A stretch of 5,770 nt of DNA from positions 1-5,770 of the forward strand of contig JAMOTW010000126.1 in assembly GCA_027062125.1 (NCBI GenBank), in the 5' to 3' direction. Origin of the DNA: Thermococcus sp. Its GTDB lineage: Archaea > Methanobacteriota_B > Thermococci > Thermococcales > Thermococcaceae. A program made the position numbers and the translations under genes. Below the pieces are notes generated by a model. That model ran no database searches. It saw only the letters and a list, made by a program, of their open reading frames with translations, and had not been told where the DNA came from. This document shows positions 1 through 4,579 of this stretch, piece by piece (the stretch's first letter is position 1; every line of letters begins with the position of its first letter).

Positions 1-84
1 GTTTCCGTTCTCCTTTTCGATTATCCTGACGTAATCTCCGACTTCGAGGTTCTTCTCCTTCATAAACCTCTCTACTTTGCGCAT
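1..84 (-). CDS. gatD: GatD-like N-terminus: Glu-tRNA(Gln) amidotransferase subunit D (partial, cut by left edge)
   Basis: Only the first 28 codons are present, reading leftwards from an ATG at 84-82. The peptide starts MRKVERFMKEKNLEVGDYVR and ends in IIEKENGN. A short amphipathic helix followed by 'VGDYVRI' resembles the start of archaeal GatD, where a small beta-barrel domain precedes the asparaginase-like domain. In that family GatD releases ammonia from glutamine, and GatE uses it to convert Glu-tRNA(Gln) to Gln-tRNA(Gln). The catalytic residues lie outside the window, so the name rests on the N-terminus alone. A good Shine-Dalgarno match (minus-strand GGAGGG, 96-91) and an upstream TATA box (125-118) support the start. 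Another protein opening with a similar SH3-like barrel remains possible. Confidence 0.6.
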   Translation of the reverse strand, partial: MRKVERFMKEKNLEVGDYVRIIEKENGN

Positions 85-116
85 AGCTCTCCCTCCGCCC
101 TAAGGTGTGGCCAACT

Positions 117-129
117 CAATATAAACCTT
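117..129 (-). promoter_or_regulatory. TATA/BRE promoter of the gatD-like gene
   Basis: The minus strand reads AAGGTTTATATT here. The TATA centre, near 121, predicts a transcription start near 95-97, about 12 nt before the ATG at 84, leaving just enough room for the GGAGGG ribosome binding site. The 11-mer AAGGTTTATAT recurs exactly at 517-507, upstream of the next minus-strand gene. Confidence 0.6.
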
Positions 130-168
130 GGGGCTGGACAGGTGACGAAAATCTCCCGAAATACACCC

Positions 169-173
169 AAAAA
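169..173 (-). terminator. Possible oligo-T terminator of the HTH/Zn-ribbon gene
   Basis: The minus strand carries TTTTT about 20 nt beyond the regulator stop codon (192-190). It is followed by further short T runs, for example TTTT near 152-149. Archaeal RNA polymerase terminates at such oligo-T stretches without needing a hairpin. The call rests on position and composition only. Confidence 0.3.
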
Positions 174-189
174 TTCGCCAGTATGACAA

Positions 190-483
190 TCACCGGGGCC
201 CTATCTTAAACCTTGGCTCCTCTATCCACTCGGACTTGCAGCGCGGGCACCTGGAGGGGACCTTTACCTCGGGCGGAAAAACGAAGCCGCACTTCCTGCA
301 CTCCGCTGGCTTTATGAGGAGAACCTTCCCCTCCCTCTTGAGGATCTTTTGGATCGCCTTCAGGTCCTCTAAGATGGCCTTCTTCGCCCCCCTGCCCCTG
401 AGCTCGAGGGCCAGTGCCAGCTCACTCGGCGAGTAGTCCCGCTCCTCCAAAAGCTTTATTATGCGCTGCCTTCGAGTCATCAT
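190..483 (-). CDS. Predicted transcriptional regulator, HTH domain fused to a C-terminal zinc ribbon (COG3357-like)
   Basis: A protein of 96-97 residues. Residues 4-50 (RRQRIIKLLEERDYSPSELA onward) form a compact winged-helix-like HTH. Residues 62-82 hold CRKC and CPRC, a CX2C-X13-CX2C zinc ribbon, followed by a short basic tail. This matches archaeal predicted regulators with an HTH fused to a zinc ribbon; the target is unknown. The frame stays open upstream to 582, but that extension contains the TATA box and overlaps pus10. ATG at 483 or 480 is therefore preferred. No Shine-Dalgarno precedes it, and the minus-strand TATTTATA-type box at 513-507 lies about 27 nt upstream, which predicts a leaderless mRNA. 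It is divergent from pus10 with only 45 bp between the starts, so autoregulation or control of pus10 is possible but not shown. Confidence 0.85.
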   Translation of the reverse strand: MMTRRQRIIKLLEERDYSPSELALALELRGRGAKKAILEDLKAIQKILKREGKVLLIKPAECRKCGFVFPPEVKVPSRCPRCKSEWIEEPRFKIGPR

Positions 484-505
484 CGCGAGACGATTCGGTG
501 AGAGG

Positions 506-517
506 GATATAAACCTT
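506..517 (-). promoter_or_regulatory. TATA/BRE promoter of the HTH/Zn-ribbon gene (leaderless)
   Basis: The minus strand reads AAGGTTTATATC. Its centre is about 27 nt from the ATG at 483, so the predicted transcription start falls on the start codon. Read in the plus direction the same box would start transcription inside pus10, a few bases after its ATG at 529. It therefore fits only the minus-strand gene well. Confidence 0.55.
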
Positions 518-528
518 AGGGTGGGAGC

Positions 529-1689
529 ATGATAGTCGAGAAAGCCGGAGAGGTTCTTGAGAGGCACGGGCTCTGCGACCACTGCCTCGGCAGGCTGTTC
601 GCGAGGCTCGGGAAGGGCACCAACGAGGAGAGGGGGAGGGCGATAAGGTTCGTCCTCAACATGAAGCGCTCTACGGAGGGATTGCCTCCCATTGGCGAGC
701 CGGAGAAGTGTGAGCTGTGCGGCAACGTCTTCGAAAGGATTCCAGAGCTCGTGGAGAGGATGAAGGAGTCATCCGAGGGAATAGAGTTCGAGACTTTTCT
801 CGTCGGTTCCCGCTTCCCCGAGGAAGTCCGCGAGAAGGAAGGGGCAATCTGGAGGGAGTTTGGAATCGATACAGCTGAGCCCATAAACCGCGAGTTCAAC
901 CGCGAGCTGGGAAAGGCCTTTGGAATGGCAACGGGAAAGGATACCGCCAAAAACCCCGATGTGGTCTTCATCGTCGAGCCCTATTCGGGCGAGATTGAGC
1001 TCCAGATAAACCCCCTATACGTTTACGGCCGCTACAGAAAGCTTGCTCGCGGCATTCCCCAGACCCCCCTGCCTGACTTTGAGGACAGTGTTGCTTCCAT
1101 AATCTGCAGGGCCTTCTCGAGGGCAAGCGGGGGGAAGTGCATCTTTAAGGGTGCCGGAAGGGAGGACGTTGACGTCAGGATGCTCGGCAACGGCAGGCCC
1201 TTCATCGTTGAAATCAAGAGGCCCAAAAAGAGGAAGCTCGACCTTGACGCTATAGCGGAGGCGATAAACGCGAGTGGAAAGGTTGAGGTCCTCAATCTTC
1301 GCTTTGTCTCGCCGAAAGAGGCAGAGGAAGTCCTCACGAAAAACCACCGCAAGGAATATCTCGCCCTCGTCCTGGTCGAGGACGGGGTAACCCCTGAGGA
1401 AGCCGAGGAAGTGGCAGAGAAGCTCAGGGGTTTGGAAATTCGCCAGAGGACGCCGTGGCGCGTGAGGAAGGTTAGGGCAGACAGGGTGAGGGTTAAGAGG
1501 GTCCACGAGGCCGAGGCGAGATGGCTCGATGAGAAGCACTTCGAGCTGCGCCTAATTACCGACGGTGGCCTCTACATCAAGGAGCTGGTTTCCGGCGACA
1601 AGGGAAGGACACAGCCGAGTGTTACCAGCCTGCTGGGAAAACCCGCGTGGTGCGAGAGGCTCGACGTTCTGAACATCCTCGACGACTGA
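529..1689 (+). CDS. pus10: tRNA pseudouridine synthase Pus10
   Basis: A protein of 386 residues, the usual size for Thermococcales Pus10. The family makes pseudouridine at positions 54 and 55 of the tRNA T-loop in archaea. The N-terminus has two CX2C pairs, CDHC at 16-19 and CELC at 61-64, which fit its zinc site. A THUMP-like region follows, at roughly 75-165. The catalytic domain holds GREDVDVRMLGNGRPF at 210-225. By analogy with the GRLD motif of other pseudouridine synthases, Asp213 is the likely nucleophile. The C-terminal YIKELVSGDKGRTQPSVTSL block (349-368) is also typical. Translation from ATG 529 gives the expected start (MIVEKAGEVLERHGLCDHC), with a weak GGTGGGAG ribosome site very close to it. 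No convincing plus-strand TATA box was found at the right distance. It is the first gene of the pus10-rpl21e-rpoF-DUF655-ksgA cluster. Confidence 0.96.
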   Translation: MIVEKAGEVLERHGLCDHCLGRLFARLGKGTNEERGRAIRFVLNMKRSTEGLPPIGEPEKCELCGNVFERIPELVERMKESSEGIEFETFLVGSRFPEEVREKEGAIWREFGIDTAEPINREFNRELGKAFGMATGKDTAKNPDVVFIVEPYSGEIELQINPLYVYGRYRKLARGIPQTPLPDFEDSVASIICRAFSRASGGKCIFKGAGREDVDVRMLGNGRPFIVEIKRPKKRKLDLDAIAEAINASGKVEVLNLRFVSPKEAEEVLTKNHRKEYLALVLVEDGVTPEEAEEVAEKLRGLEIRQRTPWRVRKVRADRVRVKRVHEAEARWLDEKHFELRLITDGGLYIKELVSGDKGRTQPSVTSLLGKPAWCERLDVLNILDD

Positions 1690-1702
1690 AAACTTTATAA
1701 AC
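1690..1702 (+). promoter_or_regulatory. TATA/BRE promoter of rpl21e-rpoF
   Basis: AAACTTTATAAAC begins immediately after the pus10 stop codon and is a strong Thermococcales-type BRE/TATA. The centre, near 1698, predicts transcription start around 1722-1725. The ribosomal protein gene can therefore be transcribed independently of pus10. Confidence 0.7.
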
Positions 1703-1722
1703 GGTTCCCGCCGATTGGATAG

Positions 1723-1825
1723 CGAAGCCATAACAGGCTTAGTCCGTACGCCGAAAAGGCTTGAAAACCTGAAAAACGTGTTTGCGTCCGTTGCGCGATG
1801 AGTAAAACCCTGCGAGGTGATTGGA
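1723..1825 (+). promoter_or_regulatory. Long 5' leader of rpl21e mRNA, possible control region
   Basis: The distance from the predicted start site (about 1723) to the L21e ATG is roughly 100 nt. The other promoters here give leaders of 0-15 nt. A 5-bp hairpin sits at the very 5' end: AAGCC 1725-1729, loop ATAACA, GGCTT 1736-1740. A second GGCTT at 1758-1762 could compete for the same AAGCC. A short GCC-GAAAA-GGC stem-loop (1750-1760) is also possible. An 11-codon ORF with no ribosome site of its own (ATG 1798, TAA 1831-1833) overlaps the L21e start. The leader ends in the strong Shine-Dalgarno GAGGTGAT at 1814-1821. Autoregulation by L21e is inference only. Confidence 0.4.
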
Positions 1826-2122
1826 ATGGTTAAGAAAGCCCACAGCTTCAGGAGAAAGACCCGCGGTAAGCTCAGCAAGAGCCCGAGGAGGAGAGGCCTT
1901 CCCCCGCTCACCAGGTTCCTCCAGGAGTTCGAGGTCGGGCAGAAGGTTCACATAGTCATAGAGCCGAGCTACCACAGGGGAATGCCCGACCCGAGGTTCC
2001 ACGGAAGGACCGGGACCGTCGTCGGCAAGCGCGGCGATGCTTACGTCGTCCAGATAAAGGACGGCGGCAAGATTAAGACCTTCTTCATACACCCGGTTCA
2101 CCTCAGGGCTCAGAAGGGATGA
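1826..2122 (+). CDS. rpl21e: 50S ribosomal protein L21e
   Basis: A protein of 98 residues. It opens MVKKAHSFRRKTRGKLSKSP, a very basic tail typical of eukaryotic/archaeal L21e. An SH3-like barrel follows, with EFEVGQKVHIVIEPSYHRGM and the conserved GRTGTVVGKRGDAYVVQ block, ending in a basic HPVHLRAQKG. It is a structural protein of the large ribosomal subunit. The frame also opens at GTG 1817, but ATG 1826 is chosen: it gives the family N-terminus and is preceded at a 4-nt gap by a near-perfect Shine-Dalgarno (GAGGTGAT, 1814-1821) that overlaps the GTG. It has its own promoter and a long leader. Its TGA overlaps the first possible ATG of rpoF, so the two are very likely co-transcribed and translationally coupled. 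Confidence 0.96.
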   Translation: MVKKAHSFRRKTRGKLSKSPRRRGLPPLTRFLQEFEVGQKVHIVIEPSYHRGMPDPRFHGRTGTVVGKRGDAYVVQIKDGGKIKTFFIHPVHLRAQKG

Positions 2123-2124
2123 GC

Positions 2125-2493
2125 ATGATAGGAAGGAAAAAGCTCGAGGAGCGCTACCTCACCGTAGCCGAGACCAAGGAGCTCCTCGAGAGGCGCAAGG
2201 CAGAGGGCATCGAGGAGAACCCGGAGGAGCCCATGTTCTACGAGGCCAGGGTTAGCCTTGAGCACGCGGAGCGCTTCGCCAAGCTCAAGCCCGAGCAGGC
2301 GGGCGAGCTGAAGGAGAAGCTCCTCGGCCTCTTTGACTGGATAGACGAGAGGATAGCGGTTAAGCTGATAGACCTCCTCCCTGAGGACTACTTCGACATC
2401 CGCGTTATCTTTGCCAAGGAGGACTACATGCCAACCAAGGAGGAGGCCGAGGAGATAATAAGGCTCCTCGACGACTACCGTCCCGAGGAGTGA
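2125..2493 (+). CDS. rpoF: DNA-directed RNA polymerase subunit F (Rpo4, Rpb4-like)
   Basis: A protein of 122 residues from ATG 2125 (MIGRKKLEERYLTVAETKEL). It is rich in Glu and Lys and mostly helical. The C-terminal half has the HRDC-like helices of archaeal Rpo4, with LLPEDYFDIRVIFAKEDY and a closing EEAEEIIRLLDDY. With Rpo7 it forms the stalk of archaeal RNA polymerase, which binds nascent RNA and helps open complex formation and termination. Two in-frame ATGs exist. ATG 2119 overlaps the L21e stop as ATGA, but its only ribosome site (AGAAGGG) abuts it; ATG 2125 has GGG at a 6-nt gap and is preferred. Linkage to rpl21e is standard in archaea. No typical TATA box lies directly upstream, so it probably relies on the rpl21e transcript. 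Confidence 0.94.
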   Translation: MIGRKKLEERYLTVAETKELLERRKAEGIEENPEEPMFYEARVSLEHAERFAKLKPEQAGELKEKLLGLFDWIDERIAVKLIDLLPEDYFDIRVIFAKEDYMPTKEEAEEIIRLLDDYRPEE

Positions 2494-2495
2494 TC

Positions 2496-2513
2496 CTCTC
2501 TTCTTTTCTCTTA
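2496..2513 (+). terminator. Pyrimidine/T-rich terminator after rpoF
   Basis: The stretch CCTCTCTTCTTTTCTCTT starts two bases after the rpoF stop codon and has no hairpin. Such T-rich tracts end transcription in Thermococcales. It lies just before a new TATA box, consistent with the end of the rpl21e-rpoF unit. Some read-through into DUF655 is possible. Confidence 0.5.
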
Positions 2514-2516
2514 GAC

Positions 2517-2529
2517 AAAGTATAAAAAC
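2517..2529 (+). promoter_or_regulatory. TATA promoter of DUF655-ksgA
   Basis: AAAGTATAAAAAC is centred near 2524 and predicts transcription start around 2548-2550. That is 12-14 nt before the ATG at 2562, with the GGGGGAG ribosome site (2550-2556) at the 5' end of the message. Confidence 0.6.
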
Positions 2530-2561
2530 TCCGGACGGGTATAATTTCTGGGGGAGAGACG

Positions 2562-3182
2562 ATGGATAGGTACCGGAGACACTCTTACAGGGAAAGCCTC
2601 GACAAGAAGAGGCGGAACGTTGAGTATGAGGAGTACGCGTACGTGCTGGACTACCTGCCCGAGGGCTACACTGATTTAACCACCGGCAGGCGAACCGGAA
2701 AGCCCGTTGCGCAGGTTATAGGTGAAAAGGCATTCACTTTACTCGAGGTTGCTCCCAAGGAGGACCTCATGCTCTACGAGAGGGTTTTCATCGGCAAGGG
2801 GCAGAGGGACAAGATACTCATGATCAACAAGAAGATTCATTACGATGACCTCACCGCCACGGCCAAGGCCGAGTTGCCCTACGTTGTCGAGGAGATCGTC
2901 AGGAACAACGAGGAGCGATTTGTCCAGTTCTTCAACATGGCGCCACCGATAACGAACAGGCTCCACAGCCTCGAACTCCTGCCGGGGATAGGGAAGAAGC
3001 ACATGTGGGAGATACTCGACGAGCGCAAGAGGGAGCCCTTCAAGAGCTTCGAAGACCTGCGCCATCGCGTCAAGGGGCTCCCGGACCCGGTGAAGATGAT
3101 AGCCAAGCGCGTCGTCGATGAGATAGAGGGTAAGGACCGCTACCGTCTCTTCGTCGGTTCAAGGAGGCTATTCCGCGTATGA
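2562..3182 (+). CDS. DUF655 family predicted RNA-binding protein (COG1491-like)
   Basis: A protein of 206 residues. A basic N-terminus (MDRYRRHSYRESLDKKRRNV) precedes a beta-rich region, about 22-95, that resembles an OB-type fold (YAYVLDYLPEG, PVAQVIGEKAFTLLEVAP, VFIGKGQRDKIL). The C-terminal part has a helix-hairpin-helix with LELLPGIGKKHMWEIL at 137-152, a nucleic-acid binding motif, then a second helical hairpin and a basic end (SRRLFRV). These features fit the archaeal DUF655 family, whose role has not been established to my knowledge. It starts at ATG 2562 with a strong GGGGGAG site and its own TATA box. The stop overlaps the ksgA start as ATGA, which suggests coupled translation. Its place between rpoF and ksgA points to ribosome assembly or RNA processing; this is inference. 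Confidence 0.9.
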   Translation: MDRYRRHSYRESLDKKRRNVEYEEYAYVLDYLPEGYTDLTTGRRTGKPVAQVIGEKAFTLLEVAPKEDLMLYERVFIGKGQRDKILMINKKIHYDDLTATAKAELPYVVEEIVRNNEERFVQFFNMAPPITNRLHSLELLPGIGKKHMWEILDERKREPFKSFEDLRHRVKGLPDPVKMIAKRVVDEIEGKDRYRLFVGSRRLFRV

Positions 3183-4021
3183 GGGAGCGCCTTTTCTATT
3201 TAATTTCCAAGTACAACCTCAGGGCCAACTCCGACCTCGGCCAGAACTTTCTTATCGTGCCCGACATAATAGAGCGGAACGTTGAGAGGGCTGAACTGAG
3301 CGAGCGGGATAGGGTCCTTGAAATCGGTCCGGGTTTGGGTGTTCTAACCGACGCCCTCGCCGGAAGGGCGGAGAAGGTCTACTCCATCGAGAAGGATTCC
3401 AGGCTGGTGAATATTCTCCGCAGAGAATACAACTGGCCCAACGTGGAGATAATCGAGGGGGACGCCCTCAAGGTTCCCTTCCCCGAGTTCAACAAGATAG
3501 TCTCCAACCTCCCCTACCAAATATCCTCCCCGATAACGTTTCGCTTCCTGAAGTACGACTTTGATAGGGCGGTCCTGATATACCAGCTCGAGTTCGCCCA
3601 GAGGATCGTCTCAAAGCCCGGGGATAGAAACTACTCCCGCCTTTCGCTCATGGTTCAATCAAAGGCCCGCGCCGAGCTCGTGGAGCGCATCGGCAGGGGC
3701 GCTTTCTGGCCGAAACCCAAAGTGGACTCCGCCGTGGTGGTCCTGGAGCCCAAACCTTCCTCTGAGCGCATAGAACTCGACGAGAACCTCGTGAGGGCAC
3801 TCTTCCAGCACAGGAGGAGCACCGTTCTCTCGGCCCTCAAGAAGTCTCACCACATGATCGGGCTCACAAAGGAGGAGTTCAAAAACGTGAGGGAATCGCT
3901 CTTCAGGATGCCCCACGCGGAGAGAAGGGTTTTCCAGCTCTCCCCGGAGGACGTCCAGGAAATCGAGGAGTTCCTTAGGGAGGAGGGGCTCATCTCCCCA
4001 GCTTCCCGAGGGAATCCCTGA
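3179..4021 (+). CDS. rsmA: 16S rRNA (adenine-N6,N6)-dimethyltransferase KsgA/RsmA (Dim1)
   Basis: A protein of 280 residues, near the usual size for archaeal KsgA. The enzyme uses S-adenosylmethionine to dimethylate two adjacent adenines in the helix 45 loop near the 3' end of 16S rRNA during small-subunit maturation. Motifs visible in order: GQNFL at 21-25; EIGPGLG at 48-54, the SAM-binding loop; SIEKD with acidic Glu71; GDAL with Asp95; NLPY at 110-113, the methyltransferase motif IV; then YQLEFAQRI. The C-terminal helical domain includes QHRRSTVLSALKK and a closing FRMPHAERRVFQLSPEDV segment. The ATG at 3179 overlaps the DUF655 stop, and AAGGAGG at 3161-3167 inside DUF655 may serve as ribosome site. 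The last 32 bp overlap the 3' end of the convergent ferritin-like gene. Confidence 0.97.
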   Translation: MRERLFYLISKYNLRANSDLGQNFLIVPDIIERNVERAELSERDRVLEIGPGLGVLTDALAGRAEKVYSIEKDSRLVNILRREYNWPNVEIIEGDALKVPFPEFNKIVSNLPYQISSPITFRFLKYDFDRAVLIYQLEFAQRIVSKPGDRNYSRLSLMVQSKARAELVERIGRGAFWPKPKVDSAVVVLEPKPSSERIELDENLVRALFQHRRSTVLSALKKSHHMIGLTKEEFKNVRESLFRMPHAERRVFQLSPEDVQEIEEFLREEGLISPASRGNP

Positions 4022-4526
4022 GCTTTTTGAGCTTGAGGTAGTGGCCCTTCTCGACGTTGGCAAGGTGTTCGAACAGCGCCCCTGTATCTCCGGATGAGTT
4101 TTCCGCCAGGTATCTGTATATCTCTTCGGCCAGTTTTTCACTCTCCATCAGTATCGTGACCAGGTCTTCGAGCCTTCCGCTCCGGATGTCCCTTTCGAGG
4201 TCTTCCAGAGACAGCTCGAGCTCTATGCTCGGAAGTCCTGTCTCGACGAGCTCTTCGTTGTGGTACTTGTTCTTGTACTCCCTGAGAAGCATCTCGGCGT
4301 GTTCCATGCTCTCCCTGGCCAGCTCTTCAAAGAGGGTGGATATCCTCTCGTCCCAGCTGTACTCCCTCGTCCGCCACGCGAGCTTGTTGTACACCTCAGC
4401 CTCATCGAGCTCCGCCGTTATCCAGTAAGATATGATGCTACGCTTGTCCATAGCCTTCAGTTTGTCGACTATCTCGTTTATCTTCCTCCGTTCTGCCTCA
4501 GAGAACTCCAGTGCCAATGCCCTCAC
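3990..4526 (-). CDS. Ferritin-like / rubrerythrin-family diiron protein
   Basis: A protein of 178 residues from GTG 4526. After a charged N-terminal helix it has the two paired helices of a ferritin-like four-helix bundle. Helix 1 has E39 seven residues before Y46 (AELDEAEVYNKL). Helix 2 has ESMEHAEML with H76. Helix 3 has E130 seven residues before Y137 (ESEKLAEEIYRYL). Helix 4 has a canonical ExxH, E159-H162 (VEKGHYLKL). In helix 2 the position three before the His is Ser73, not Glu; E72 may substitute. There is no rubredoxin domain, so it is not a full rubrerythrin. A role in iron handling or peroxide defence is likely from the family but unproven. The absence of a Shine-Dalgarno and a TATA centre about 28 nt upstream suggest a leaderless mRNA starting at the GTG. 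Confidence 0.82.
   Translation of the reverse strand: MRALALEFSEAERRKINEIVDKLKAMDKRSIISYWITAELDEAEVYNKLAWRTREYSWDERISTLFEELARESMEHAEMLLREYKNKYHNEELVETGLPSIELELSLEDLERDIRSGRLEDLVTILMESEKLAEEIYRYLAENSSGDTGALFEHLANVEKGHYLKLKKLRDSLGKLGR
4024..4028 (+). terminator. Oligo-T after ksgA
   Basis: TTTTT lies three bases beyond the ksgA stop codon, inside the convergent ferritin-like gene. It is a plausible archaeal oligo-T termination site, but it also encodes Leu/Lys-rich residues on the other strand, so the tract may be there for coding reasons. Confidence 0.3.
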
Positions 4527-4548
4527 CGGATAAATTTATGCCCTCCAT

Positions 4549-4558
4549 CTTTTTAAAC
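4549..4558. promoter_or_regulatory. Shared palindromic TATA box, bidirectional promoter
   Basis: CTTTTTAAAC contains the palindrome TTTAAA at 4552-4557. Its centre is about 25.5 nt from the ATG at 4580 (plus) and about 28.5 nt from the GTG at 4526 (minus). Both distances suit archaeal TATA-to-start spacing, and neither gene has a Shine-Dalgarno, so both mRNAs are predicted leaderless. A second palindromic A/T stretch, ATAAATTTAT at 4530-4539, is nearer the GTG and would start transcription inside the minus-strand gene. It may be an operator or an alternative box. Confidence 0.5.
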
Positions 4559-4579
4559 CCATTCGGAAAAACCTGTTAC

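Noticed and set aside
203..217. Second AAGGTTTA-like element on the minus strand at the end of the HTH/Zn-ribbon gene
   Set aside because: It lies in codons for the C-terminal PRFKIG and has no gene start at a suitable distance. The resemblance is explained by coding sequence.
484..582. Upstream extension of the HTH/Zn-ribbon frame (33 more codons)
   Set aside because: It overlaps the start of pus10 and covers the TATA box. The conserved HTH protein begins at MTRRQR, so ATG 483/480 is the better start.
1015..1539. Long open frame on the minus strand inside pus10
   Set aside because: It is antisense to a clearly conserved enzyme, has no recognisable motifs and has no promoter. Such shadows are expected in GC-rich coding DNA.
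1765..1825. Possible C/D box sRNA in the rpl21e leader (CTGA at 1769-1772, CGATGAG at 1796-1802)
   Set aside because: The C box is imperfect and there is no properly spaced C/D' and C'/D set. The matches are too weak for a guide RNA call.
1739..2101. Minus-strand open frame across rpl21e and its leader
   Set aside because: It is antisense to L21e, has no ribosome site and shows no family resemblance.
4057..4428. Ser-rich plus-strand open frame inside the ferritin-like gene
   Set aside because: Its serine-rich composition is the reverse complement of Glu/Arg/Leu-rich helices. The minus-strand frame has coherent ferritin-like helices and metal ligands.
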